Of a stretch of DNA of 64,000 nucleotides, positions 1 to 7,588 are shown piece by piece. The notes under the pieces are model-generated. The model was not told the DNA's origin and did no database searches. It worked only from the letters and a program-made list of their open reading frames with translations. Source of the DNA: Micromonospora pisi (GTDB taxonomy: Bacteria > Actinomycetota > Actinomycetes > Mycobacteriales > Micromonosporaceae); the NCBI RefSeq assembly GCF_003633685.1, contig NZ_RBKT01000001.1:2542001-2606000 (forward strand). The letters are read 5' to 3'. Every line of letters starts with the position of its first letter. Position 1 is the first letter of the stretch. The translations under genes and the position numbers were made by a program.

Positions 1-351
1 AGTGATCTCCGGCCGGACGTCGACCTCGGCGGTGAACTTCAGCGCGTCGCCGTCGTTGAACTCGGTGATCTCGACATCCGGACGACCGAGCGTCTTCACA
101 TCGTGCTCACGGACGGCGGCCAGGATGTTCTCCGGGATCGCCTCCTGCACGGCCTCGTTCAGCACGGTGCCCCGACCGACCCGCTGGTCGATCACGTTCG
201 CCGGCACCTTGCCCTTGCGGAAACCGGGCACGGTGACCTGCTGGGCGATCTCCCGGTACGCCTTCCTGAGGCTCGGCTCGAGCTCGACGAACGGCACCTC
301 GATCGCGAGCCGCACGCGCGTCGGGCTCAAAGTCTCGACGGTGCTCTTCAC
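1..351 (-). CDS. tig: trigger factor, N-terminal part (runs off the left edge)
   Basis: Ribosome-associated peptidyl-prolyl isomerase and chaperone that meets nascent chains at the tunnel exit. Only the first 117 codons are present, covering most of the ribosome-binding domain. The start is GTG at 351 with AAGGAG about 7 nt upstream. The protein begins [15 protein letters not shown] and contains the tail signature GFRKGKVP (residues about 44-51), the G-F-R-K-G-x-x-P loop that contacts ribosomal protein L23. It is transcribed in the same direction as the upstream tRNA-Pro. Identification is firm; the gene continues beyond base 1. Confidence 0.97.
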   Translation of the reverse strand, partial: MKSTVETLSPTRVRLAIEVPFVELEPSLRKAYREIAQQVTVPGFRKGKVPANVIDQRVGRGTVLNEAVQEAIPENILAAVREHDVKTLGRPDVEITEFNDGDALKFTAEVDVRPEIT

Positions 352-467
352 AGGCGTACTCCTTGACGGATCTCAGTCTTGTCATGGGCGTGATTCAGCC
401 CATCGAGTGTAGGCGAGCGGTCTGGGAGGCCCTGCGGCGCCCGACACACAGCGGTGGTGGATCACAG

Positions 468-541
468 TCGGGGTGGCGGGATTTGAACCCACGGCCCCTC
501 GCTCCCAAAGCGAGTGCGCTACCAAGCTGCGCCACACCCCG
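468..541 (-). tRNA. tRNA-Pro (anticodon TGG)
   Basis: A complete cloverleaf reads on the minus strand. The acceptor stem is CGGGGTG/CACCCCG (541-535 with 475-469). The anticodon stem CTCGC/GCGAG encloses the loop TTTGGGA with anticodon TGG, and the T-loop is TTCAAAT. The discriminator is A and no CCA is encoded. It lies about 115 bp upstream of tig. Confidence 0.96.
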
Positions 542-764
542 TGGCGACCAGCAGTGTATGCCGTCGCCGCCCGGTCGCGCCGCCTGGTATCCACACGCCA
601 CGCCCGGTCCCTGCCCGAGCGTCCCTCGCGACCCGCCGCGACCTGGCCTTTTTCAAGATCAGCGTACGGCGAAACGCCCGCTGCCCCCGACCAGGCGGAT
701 ACCCCCGTGCGGCCTCGAAGCCGACCCAGTACGCTAGGAGCGCGCCACCGGCACCGGGGCGCAC

Positions 765-835
765 GCGGGCGTAGCTCAATGGTAGAGCCTCAGTCTTCCA
801 AACTGATTACGCGAGTTCGATTCTCGTCGCCCGCT
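765..835 (+). tRNA. tRNA-Gly (anticodon TCC)
   Basis: The acceptor stem GCGGGCG pairs with CGCCCGC (828-834). The D-arm is GCTC...GAGC, and the anticodon stem TCAGT/ACTGA encloses CTTCCAA, giving anticodon TCC. The T-arm is CGAG TTCGATT CTCG. The 3' CCA is encoded at 836-838. It marks the left border of the sugar-catabolism region, but I found no repeated tRNA 3' end that would show an integration event. Confidence 0.96.
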
Positions 836-1008
836 CCACAGCACCCGGCCCAGGCCAGCGACATGATCGCCACACCTGGGCCGTTCTGTTCTCAGCTCTC
901 TCCGATCTTGCGTGCCATTCGCTGCCAGTAGCGCCGTCCGTGCCGTCCCGCAACCGGAACAGGTCCTGGTAGGGCCGCCGCCGGTCAGGTCGGCCGGGTG
1001 ACGTGCGT

Positions 1009-1959
1009 TTAGGCGAGGACGGCGTCGGGGTGCCGTAGCGGCCGGCTCGGGTCGACATCGGTACTCACGAGCACCGTCTGATCCGGGTCGGCGCGGGAGA
1101 AGAGCGTTCCCTCGTGCTGGACGGCGGCCGTACCCCAGGCCACCGCGGTACGTAACGCGGCCATGCCCGCCCCGCCGCCATGCAGGAAGCCGGCCAGGGT
1201 GGCGTCACCGGCGCCGACGGCGCTGACCACTCGGGTCACCTGCGCCTCGGCGTGCGTTACCTCGGCGGCCTCGACCAGCAGCGCCCCGTCAGCGCCGAGG
1301 CTGGCCAGCACCGCGTCGGCGCCGAGCTTGCGAACCTGGAGCGCCGCGTCGATCACGTCGCCGAATGTCCGCAGTGGCCGGCCGACCAGTTGGGCCAGCT
1401 CGGAGGAGTTTGGTTTGACCAGGTCGGGTCGGCCGGCGAGGCTGGCCCGCAGCGGCTCGCCGGAGGTGTCGACCGCGACCCGGACCCCGCGGGACCGGGC
1501 CACCTCGGCGAGTCTGGCGTACAGGTCCGGCGGTACGCCGTCAGGCAGGCTGCCGCAGCAGGCCAGCCAGGTGACGTCGTCGAGGTTGTCCAGGACGGCG
1601 CGCACCAGCGCCTCGGTCTCCTCGGCGTCCAGTTCGGGACCGGGCTCGTTCACCTTGGTGACGGTGCCGTCCGGCTCGACCAGGCTGATGTTGCTGCGGA
1701 TCTCACCCCGCACCGGCACCTCCCGAATTGGCAGTCCGGCGAGCCGGAGCATCTGGGAGAGCTGGGCGCCGACCGAGCCGCCCACCGGCAGCACCGCGGT
1801 GGCCGGCTGGCCGTGGCGTTGCAGGGCCAGCGCGACGTTGACACCCTTGCCGCTGGGTTCGATCCAGCCGCGACGGCTGCGGATCACCGCCCCACGCGGT
1901 AGAGCGTCGACGAAGACCGTCCGGTCGACGCTCGGGTTGGGGGTCAGGGTGAGAATCAC
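1009..1959 (-). CDS. PfkB-family hexose-phosphate kinase (1-phosphofructokinase / tagatose-6-phosphate kinase type)
   Basis: A 316-residue ribokinase-fold kinase of the FruK/LacC group. It starts MILTLTPNPSVDRTVFVD, the typical N-terminus of this group. It carries the substrate-loop glycines of SGKGVNVA (residues about 37-44) and the C-terminal ATP/anion-hole motif SAVGAGDATLAGF, whose Asp is the catalytic base. FruK and LacC cannot be separated by sight. The neighbouring AgaS, GatY and KbaZ genes favour tagatose-6-phosphate as substrate, giving tagatose-1,6-bisphosphate for the aldolase. The start codon overlaps the end of the DeoR gene by 4 nt, so the two are translationally coupled. Confidence 0.9.
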   Translation of the reverse strand: MILTLTPNPSVDRTVFVDALPRGAVIRSRRGWIEPSGKGVNVALALQRHGQPATAVLPVGGSVGAQLSQMLRLAGLPIREVPVRGEIRSNISLVEPDGTVTKVNEPGPELDAEETEALVRAVLDNLDDVTWLACCGSLPDGVPPDLYARLAEVARSRGVRVAVDTSGEPLRASLAGRPDLVKPNSSELAQLVGRPLRTFGDVIDAALQVRKLGADAVLASLGADGALLVEAAEVTHAEAQVTRVVSAVGAGDATLAGFLHGGGAGMAALRTAVAWGTAAVQHEGTLFSRADPDQTVLVSTDVDPSRPLRHPDAVLA

Positions 1960-2750
1960 GCGTACTCCATCTGCAGACCAGTTTCCGCCAGCTCGCGACG
2001 TCGTACGTCGGGGAGGCCGGTGTCGGTGATGAACAGGTCGATGTCGCTCGGGTCGCCGTGCCGGTTGCCCCGGATCAGCCCGACCTTGCTGTGGTCGGCG
2101 AGCAGGATCCGGCGATTGGCGGACGTGATCATGTGCCGTTTCACGGCCGCCTCGGCTGGATCCGGGGTGGTCAGACCCCGTTCCAGGGAGATGCCGTTGG
2201 TGCCGAGGAAGGCGACGTCGACGTTGATGTCGGCGAGGGCGCGGATCGCCCAGTCGTCGACCTGGGCCAGGGTCGGGTTGCGTAGTCGGCCGCCGAGCGT
2301 GACCACGGTCAGCCGGGGCCGGTTGATCAGGGTCAGCGCGATCGGCAACGCGTTGGTGTAGACGGTCAGCTCGGCATGCCCGGGGAACATCTCCGCGAGC
2401 ATCGCGGTGGTGGAGCCGGCGTCGATCAGCACCGAGCCGCTCGCCGGCAGGTGTGCCAGGGCGGCGCGGGCGATCCGCTCCTTCTCCACGCCGAACTCGG
2501 TCCGGACCGAGACCGCCGGCTCGTACGAGAGGTTCTCCACCGGTACGGCGCCGCCGTGTACCCGGCGCAGTAGGCCGTTGCGCTCCAACTGGATCAGGTC
2601 CTTGCGCACCGTCTCCCCGGTAACCCGGAGCGCGACGGCGACCTCGCCCGCCTCGACCCGCCCCTTGCTGCGCAACGCCTGCAGGATGTGCTGTTTACGC
2701 TCGTCCGCGTACGGCGGTCGGCTGTTCGTCGCACCAGCTGGACTGCTCAT
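1956..2750 (-). CDS. DeoR-family transcriptional regulator
   Basis: A 264-residue regulator of sugar metabolism. The N-terminal winged helix-turn-helix (residues about 15-70) includes RKQHILQAL and the recognition-helix stretch VTGETVRKDLIQLERNGLLRR. The C-terminal DeoR sensor domain (about 85-250) has the sugar-phosphate-binding motifs DAGSTTAMLAE, YTNALPIA and LGTNGI. DeoR proteins of this class (AgaR, GatR, LacR types) are usually inactivated by a phosphorylated pathway intermediate. It sits directly upstream of the hexose-phosphate kinase in one transcription unit and probably controls the tagatose/amino-sugar genes around it. Confidence 0.93.
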   Translation of the reverse strand: MSSPAGATNSRPPYADERKQHILQALRSKGRVEAGEVAVALRVTGETVRKDLIQLERNGLLRRVHGGAVPVENLSYEPAVSVRTEFGVEKERIARAALAHLPASGSVLIDAGSTTAMLAEMFPGHAELTVYTNALPIALTLINRPRLTVVTLGGRLRNPTLAQVDDWAIRALADINVDVAFLGTNGISLERGLTTPDPAEAAVKRHMITSANRRILLADHSKVGLIRGNRHGDPSDIDLFITDTGLPDVRRRELAETGLQMEYA

Positions 2751-2801
2751 CGGACGTCCCTCTCGTTCTGGTCACGGCCCGGTCCCTCCGGCCACGGGGT
2801 C

Positions 2802-3126
2802 TCAGCACTTCGACTGGTACAGCGCCTGCTGGATCTCGGGCGTGTTCGGGTTGTCCCTGGTGACGGTGCCGGTGCCGACCTTTTCTCCGCCGCCGGTCAG
2901 CGCCGCGAGCATGTTCTTGACCCCGGTCACGCCGATTTTGCTCGGCTTCTGGGCGATCAACGCCTGCGCCGCGCCCTGCTCCAGCTGCTGGACCTGCACC
3001 GGGCCGGCGTCCAAACCGACGATCTTGGCCTTGCCGCTGGCGTTGGCGGTCCGCAGGCCGGTCGCGGCGGCGGCCAGGTCGCGGTGGGCGGCGCCTCGAT
3101 CAGCGGATGGGTCGCCAGCTGCTCTC
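2802..3126 (-). pseudogene. relic of a sugar ABC transporter substrate-binding protein (C-terminal end)
   Basis: The last roughly 90 codons, from RTANASGKAKIVGLDAGP to the stop at 2802, read as the C-terminal lobe of a ribose-type periplasmic binding protein: a VGLDAGP hinge strand, then GAAQALIAQKP and a terminal Cys. A second reading frame just upstream gives LATHPLIEA, which matches the conserved segment that should precede the lobe. The gene is therefore frameshifted near 3080-3095 and has lost its front two thirds. It is cut off by the kinase gene ending at 3139. No permease or ATPase remains nearby. The family call rests on motif memory. Confidence 0.65.
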
Positions 3127-3138
3127 CTGGTCTGGTCC

Positions 3139-4530
3139 TCACCACTGGCCCCCGGCCACGACCGTGTCGCCGGAGTGAACGCTTGCCGTGGTGTCGGCGG
3201 CGTCCGGAAAGTCGTCCACACTGGCGTACACCCCGGCCGCGAGCCCGGCCAGCAGGGCGGCGCCGCGCGCCCCGGCCTCGACGACCGGGGAACGGCGTAC
3301 CGGGCCGAGCCGGCGGCCCTTGACCGCCATCAGCGCCTCGCTGCGCGACCAGCCGCCGACGGCGACGAGTTCGTGATGGTCACCGCTGTACGCGGTCATC
3401 GCTTCGTGGATGACAGCGATCTCGTCGGTGACCATCTCCAGTGCCGCCCGCCAGATCTCCGCCGGCTCGGCGGACTCCCCTGCCGGTACGACGACCGACC
3501 TCCCCTCGTCGGCGATCCGCACCTCGACCCGGCCCGGCTCGACCTGCTCGGCCAGGAGGTCGAGTTGGGTCAGGTCGGCACGGTCCAGGCCGAGCCCGGC
3601 GAGTACCCGTTGCAGCACCAGTCCTCCGGTGGTGGCGCCGAGCAGGCACCAGCGACCGGCCAGGGCGTGCCACCCGACGGTGACCCCGGCGGCGACCAGA
3701 CCGGCGACGGTCTCCGGGGCCAGGCCGGGCGGGACCGACCGGACCAGTGCCTCCGCCGTACCGCAGCTGTCCAGTTCGTCGCCGGGACGTACCGCGCCGG
3801 CGCCGATCGCGGCGACCTGGTGGTCGTGGCCGCAGACGGTGAGGGTGGCTCCGGTGAGCCGGTCGGGCCCGGCCCCCACGTCAACGGTGCCGAGTGCGGT
3901 TCCGGCGGTCACCAGGTCGGGCATCTGCGAGGCGCGAGCCCCTGACCATTCCAGCGCCTCGGGCCACCAGTCCCGGCCGTCGAGCCGCAGCCAGCCGGTC
4001 CGGGAGGCGAGGGACTGTTCCGTGGCCTCCGCCCCGCCGAGTCCGCGGACCACCCACTCGGCGATGTTGAGCCGACGTACGGCGGTCCGGGTCTCGGGGT
4101 GGTGGGCGAGCAGCCAGCGGTGCTTGGTGAGCGCCCACTGGTGCCGCAGCGGCAACCCCGTGGTCCGGGCGAACGTCGCGGGGCCGATCCGGGCGTGCAG
4201 GTCGGCCAGTTCCGTCTCGTCCCGGGTGTCGTGCCAGGCGACAACCGGGCCGATCGGCTCGCCGGAGCGGTCCAGCAGCACTCCGGATTCGCCCATGCTC
4301 GTCACGCCGAGTCCCGCGACCGGGCCGGGCGGGGCGGCGGACAGCGCGCCGGCCAGGGCCTCGACCGCGGCGTGGAGCAGGGCGGTCGCGTCGAGTTCGG
4401 CTCCGGTCCGGGTGACGGTCCAGGGCGTGGTCACCGCAGCTTGGGACAGCGGCTCGCCCGTGTCGGTGAAGACCACCGCCTTGCTGGCCGTGGTGCCGAC
4501 GTCGAGGCCGACGAGCAGTGGAGCTGCCAC
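3139..4530 (-). CDS. FGGY-family carbohydrate kinase
   Basis: A 463-residue ATP-dependent sugar kinase of the xylulokinase/gluconokinase superfamily. The N-terminal phosphate-1 motif is LLVGLDVGTTASKAVVF (residues about 5-21). The substrate-site segment VVAWHDTRDETE and the C-terminal adenosine motif LVAVGGWSRSEALM are also present. I chose GTG at 4530 because AAGGAGGT stands 7 nt upstream; in-frame codons further up have no such site. The substrate is not readable from sequence. It points away from the aldolase gene and shares its 176-bp control region. Confidence 0.88.
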   Translation of the reverse strand: MAAPLLVGLDVGTTASKAVVFTDTGEPLSQAAVTTPWTVTRTGAELDATALLHAAVEALAGALSAAPPGPVAGLGVTSMGESGVLLDRSGEPIGPVVAWHDTRDETELADLHARIGPATFARTTGLPLRHQWALTKHRWLLAHHPETRTAVRRLNIAEWVVRGLGGAEATEQSLASRTGWLRLDGRDWWPEALEWSGARASQMPDLVTAGTALGTVDVGAGPDRLTGATLTVCGHDHQVAAIGAGAVRPGDELDSCGTAEALVRSVPPGLAPETVAGLVAAGVTVGWHALAGRWCLLGATTGGLVLQRVLAGLGLDRADLTQLDLLAEQVEPGRVEVRIADEGRSVVVPAGESAEPAEIWRAALEMVTDEIAVIHEAMTAYSGDHHELVAVGGWSRSEALMAVKGRRLGPVRRSPVVEAGARGAALLAGLAAGVYASVDDFPDAADTTASVHSGDTVVAGGQW

Positions 4531-4560
4531 CTGGTCACCTCCTTGTGATGCGGTGCCATC

Positions 4561-4590
4561 TGCTTGTTTAATGCTGGGGATGCTTGCTTT
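4561..4590. promoter_or_regulatory. candidate operator: 20-bp spaced direct repeats
   Basis: TGCTTGTTT (4561-4569) and TGCTTGCTTT (4581-4590) repeat exactly 20 bp apart, two helical turns, within the divergent control region between the FGGY kinase and the aldolase. The second copy overlaps the proposed -10 of the kinase promoter. DeoR-type repressors often use repeated short sites, so the DeoR gene at 1956-2750 is a reasonable ligand. This is inference. Confidence 0.3.
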
Positions 4591-4608
4591 TCGTTGGGAA
4601 GCTGTCAA
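4580..4608 (-). promoter_or_regulatory. candidate promoter of the FGGY kinase
   Basis: On the minus strand a perfect TTGACA (4608-4603) is followed after 17 nt by AAGCAT (4585-4580), about 50 nt before the kinase start. The -35 is excellent and the -10 is weak, so the assignment is tentative. Confidence 0.45.
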
Positions 4609-4706
4609 GCGTTGGTCACTGACTGGGTGCTCTGCCGCCTGGTGGCGAACCTCATTGACCAACTGGGCGACGCTTCCGACCGGAAACCGTGGAAACGGAG
4701 CACCAG

Positions 4707-5537
4707 ATGCCCCTCGCCGCCACCGGCCAACTGGTCAACCGTGCGCGTGCCACGAACACGGCGATTGCCGCCTTCAACGTGATCACCCTGGAGCACGCCG
4801 AGGGGATCGTCGCCGGAGCCGAGCAGGCCGGCCGGGCGGTGATCCTCCAGATCAGCGAGAACGCCGTCCGCTTCCACCACGGTCGACTCGCTCCGATCGC
4901 CGCTGCCGTCACCGCGGTGGCCGAACTCGCCGCCGTGCCGGTGGCCGTACACCTCGACCACGTGGAGAGCCGGGACCTGCTGCACGCTGCGCAGGGGACC
5001 GGAATCAGCTCGGCGATGTTCGACGCGTCGAGACTCGACTACACCGACAACGTCAGCGCCACCGTGGAGGCGGTCGGCTGGGCGCACGCGCACGGGCTGT
5101 GGCTGGAGGCGGAGCTGGGTGAGGTCGGTGGCAAGGACGGCGCCCACGCCCCGGGGGTCCGCACCGATCCGGCCGAGGCGGCCGAGTTCGTCGCCGCGAC
5201 CGGGGTCGACGCGTTGGCCGTGGCGGTGGGCAGCTCCCACGCGATGACCGACCGGACCGCCGCGCTCGACCTCGCGCTCATCGGCCGGCTCCGGGAGGCG
5301 CTGCCAGTGCCGCTGGTGCTGCACGGCTCCTCCGGCGTCCCCGACGACGACCTGGTCCGCGCCGTGCGGGCCGGGATCGTGAAAATCAACGTCGGCACCA
5401 TCCTGAACGTCGCCTTCACCAAGGCCGTCCGGGCCGAGCTGGCGGCCGCGCCGGTCATCGATCCGCGGAAATACCTGGCGCCGGCGCGGGACGCGATCGC
5501 CCGGACCGTCGCCCACCTGGTCACCACGATCTCGTGA
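4707..5537 (+). CDS. class II fructose/tagatose-bisphosphate aldolase (GatY/KbaY type)
   Basis: A 276-residue zinc-dependent aldolase. Visible signatures are AFNVITLEHAEGI near residue 25, the metal/catalytic block VHLDHVES (His82, Asp84, His85 by my count), HGSSGVPDDDL and the phosphate-binding KINVGT. Family members cleave tagatose- or fructose-1,6-bisphosphate to dihydroxyacetone phosphate and glyceraldehyde-3-phosphate. The GatY/KbaY branch works best with a GatZ/KbaZ partner, and kbaZ lies at 8833-10134. ATG at 4707 is preferred over GTG at 4689 because ACGGAG stands 6 nt before it. It is the only plus-strand gene in this half of the cluster. Confidence 0.9.
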   Translation: MPLAATGQLVNRARATNTAIAAFNVITLEHAEGIVAGAEQAGRAVILQISENAVRFHHGRLAPIAAAVTAVAELAAVPVAVHLDHVESRDLLHAAQGTGISSAMFDASRLDYTDNVSATVEAVGWAHAHGLWLEAELGEVGGKDGAHAPGVRTDPAEAAEFVAATGVDALAVAVGSSHAMTDRTAALDLALIGRLREALPVPLVLHGSSGVPDDDLVRAVRAGIVKINVGTILNVAFTKAVRAELAAAPVIDPRKYLAPARDAIARTVAHLVTTIS

Positions 5538-5575
5538 GCGACGGGTCAGGAAGGCCGTGGCGCAGCCACAAAGTC

Positions 5576-5610
5576 GGCCGCCGGTCCGGACTGAGTCCGA
5601 ACCGGCGGCC
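5576..5610. terminator. bidirectional hairpin between convergent genes
   Basis: Arms 5576-5592 and 5594-5610 (GGCCGCCGGTCCGGACT against AGTCCGAACCGGCGGCC) pair over 17 positions with one mismatch. The hairpin lies between the stops of the aldolase and the DMT transporter, which face each other. Confidence 0.75.
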
Positions 5611-5629
5611 GCCGGGGTCGATCTGGCGG

Positions 5630-6595
5630 TTACGGGACGGCGACGTCCGGCGCGCCGCTCCGGTCGAGCGTGACCGGGCTGGCCGCGTCCGCCGCCGCGG
5701 CCTCGCCGCGCTTCTCGTCGGCGTAGACCATCACGGTGGACCCGACGATGGCGAGCACGATGCCGATCGTGGCGTAGATCGACGGCATCCGCTGGTAGAC
5801 GATCAGGGAGAGGATCACGGTCAGCACGGGCGCCAGGGCGTTGGTCGTGGGGGCCACGATAGAGGCCTTGCCCCGGCTGAACGCCATCACCAGGAACAGC
5901 GCGCCGACGGCGTTGAGCAGCTGGGTGACCGCGGCGAGGGTCGGCGCCTGCCAGGGCGCCTCCAGCGCCAGGCCGCCGGCCATCCAGATGGCGATCGGCG
6001 CCAGCAACAGACCACTGATCGTCATCCAGGTGAAGGTGGTGGCGTCGTTGACGCCAACCGTGGCTGCCTTGCGCATGAAGTAGGCCTGCACACCCCAGGC
6101 GACGCAGACGACGATGGCCAGGACCAACCACATTCCACCGGTGGCGGAACCGTCGCCGCCGCTCACGCTGAAAAGCACGACCGCGATCAGCGCGGCGATC
6201 ACGCCGACCACGGCGAGCCGCGGGATGCGTTCACGCAGCAGCACCGTGGCCATCAGCACGGTGATCGCCGGGGACAGTGCGATCAACGGGAAGATCAGGT
6301 AGGCCGGGCCGATGGTGAGCGCCTTGAACAGCAGCAACTGGCCGCCGGCGCCGGTCAGACCAACCAGCAGGCCGTATACGGCTGCGATCGGGCGGCGGTC
6401 CAGCCGGTTGCCGCGCAGCGCGACGACGGCCGGGATGATCATGGTGATGGACCAGACGACGTAGACCATGCCGTCCGGATAGCCGTAGTCGCTGGTCGGG
6501 ACGGCGGAGAAGGCTCCCCAGACGCCCCAGAACAGCACGAGCAGTCCCGCGTACGGGATCCAGCTACGGCTGATGCGGGAAATAGTCGTTGGCAT
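5630..6595 (-). CDS. EamA/DMT-superfamily transporter
   Basis: A 321-residue membrane protein with about ten hydrophobic segments arranged as two five-helix EamA repeats. Examples are YAGLLVLFWGVWGAF at the start, LIALSPAITVLMATVLL at the end of the first repeat and LAPVLTVILSLIVY near the end of the second. DMT proteins export or import small metabolites. Here the gene lies immediately behind the hexosamine kinase gene in the catabolic operon, and no complete ABC or PTS system is present, so a role in sugar uptake is possible but unproven. GAGGAGG lies 5 nt before the ATG. Confidence 0.88.
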   Translation of the reverse strand: MPTTISRISRSWIPYAGLLVLFWGVWGAFSAVPTSDYGYPDGMVYVVWSITMIIPAVVALRGNRLDRRPIAAVYGLLVGLTGAGGQLLLFKALTIGPAYLIFPLIALSPAITVLMATVLLRERIPRLAVVGVIAALIAVVLFSVSGGDGSATGGMWLVLAIVVCVAWGVQAYFMRKAATVGVNDATTFTWMTISGLLLAPIAIWMAGGLALEAPWQAPTLAAVTQLLNAVGALFLVMAFSRGKASIVAPTTNALAPVLTVILSLIVYQRMPSIYATIGIVLAIVGSTVMVYADEKRGEAAAADAASPVTLDRSGAPDVAVP

Positions 6596-6605
6596 CTGCG
6601 CCTCC

Positions 6606-7583
6606 TCAAGCGGCGGTGGCGGTCGGGGTGGTCCGGAGATGCTCGAGCGCGTCGGCGCTCAGCGGGCCGCCGGCCTGCTTCGCGGCGTAGAGCGCCGCGC
6701 CGACGACCGGCGAATACATGGGCTGACGGAGGTCGTACCCGTCGTGCAGCGTGTGTAGGTGCTGTCGGAATGCCTCGCGCACCTGCGGTGCGTTGAACGT
6801 GCCGCCGGAGTAGGAGACCAGCACCTGCTCTTCGACGGGGTAGCCGAGTCGGCTACGGGTGGTCTCCACCAGATGGGCGAGTTCCCGGCCGGCCTCGCCG
6901 AGGATCGCCGCGGCCGCCTCGTCGCCCTGGTCGGCGGCGCGGGTGACCAGCGGGCTCAGCGCCGCGATCTCGCCACGGTCGCCGTGCCACCTGTTCAGCA
7001 CGATGTCGATCAGATCCAGGTCCGCGGACAGCTCCAGGTGGTCGCGCAGAACATCCAGCAGCGGGCCGGCGGGCTGTCGACCGTCGCTCATCCGGGAGAA
7101 CGCCTGCAGGCCACGGATGGCGATCCAGTACGCCGAGCCCTCGTCTCCGAACAGTTCGCTCCAACCGCCGACGCGCAGCCCTCGACCGGCACGTTCACCA
7201 TAGGTCATCGATCCGGTGCCGCTGATCACGTTGATGCCGTCCGCGGCGCCCAGCGAGCCGGACCAGCCGCAGAGCATGTCGTTGTCGACCCGGTACCGGT
7301 CGTGGCCCAGGACGTCCCGTGGCACCGCGTCGAGGGCGGCGATGTCCTCGCTGACCTCGCCATAGGTCGGGATCCCGAAAAACGCGAAGTCGATGTCGGC
7401 CGGGGTGATGCCGGCCGTCGCGCAGACAGCGCCGACGCCCTCCTCAAGGACCCGGGTCACGAGGTTGATGCCTTCGCTGAAGTAGTAGCTGCTCGCGGTC
7501 GTGGCCTGGGCCACGATCGAGCCGTCCGCCCTCAGTAGGCAGAAAGCGGTCTTGGTGCCGCCGCCGTCCACGCCGAGAAACAT
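6606..7583 (-). CDS. BadF/BadG-family kinase, N-acetylhexosamine kinase type
   Basis: A 325-residue ASKHA-fold kinase. The N-terminal phosphate motif MFLGVDGGGTKTAFCLL is characteristic of N-acetylglucosamine kinase-like members of the BadF/BadG/BcrA/BcrD group. The second motif ISGTGSMTYGERAGR (about residues 122-136) and the adenosine-site glycines VSYSGGTFN follow. The likely reaction is ATP-dependent 6-phosphorylation of N-acetylgalactosamine or N-acetylglucosamine in the cytoplasm. The ATG at 7583 has GGAGG 8 nt upstream; an upstream in-frame GTG overlaps that site and is rejected. It begins 5 nt after the agaS stop, in the same operon. Confidence 0.87.
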   Translation of the reverse strand: MFLGVDGGGTKTAFCLLRADGSIVAQATTASSYYFSEGINLVTRVLEEGVGAVCATAGITPADIDFAFFGIPTYGEVSEDIAALDAVPRDVLGHDRYRVDNDMLCGWSGSLGAADGINVISGTGSMTYGERAGRGLRVGGWSELFGDEGSAYWIAIRGLQAFSRMSDGRQPAGPLLDVLRDHLELSADLDLIDIVLNRWHGDRGEIAALSPLVTRAADQGDEAAAAILGEAGRELAHLVETTRSRLGYPVEEQVLVSYSGGTFNAPQVREAFRQHLHTLHDGYDLRQPMYSPVVGAALYAAKQAGGPLSADALEHLRTTPTATAA

Positions 7584-7588
7584 TTGTC

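Noticed and set aside
542-764. Frames between the two tRNAs.
   Set aside because: All are short, overlap tRNAs or each other and lack ribosome sites; treated as intergenic.
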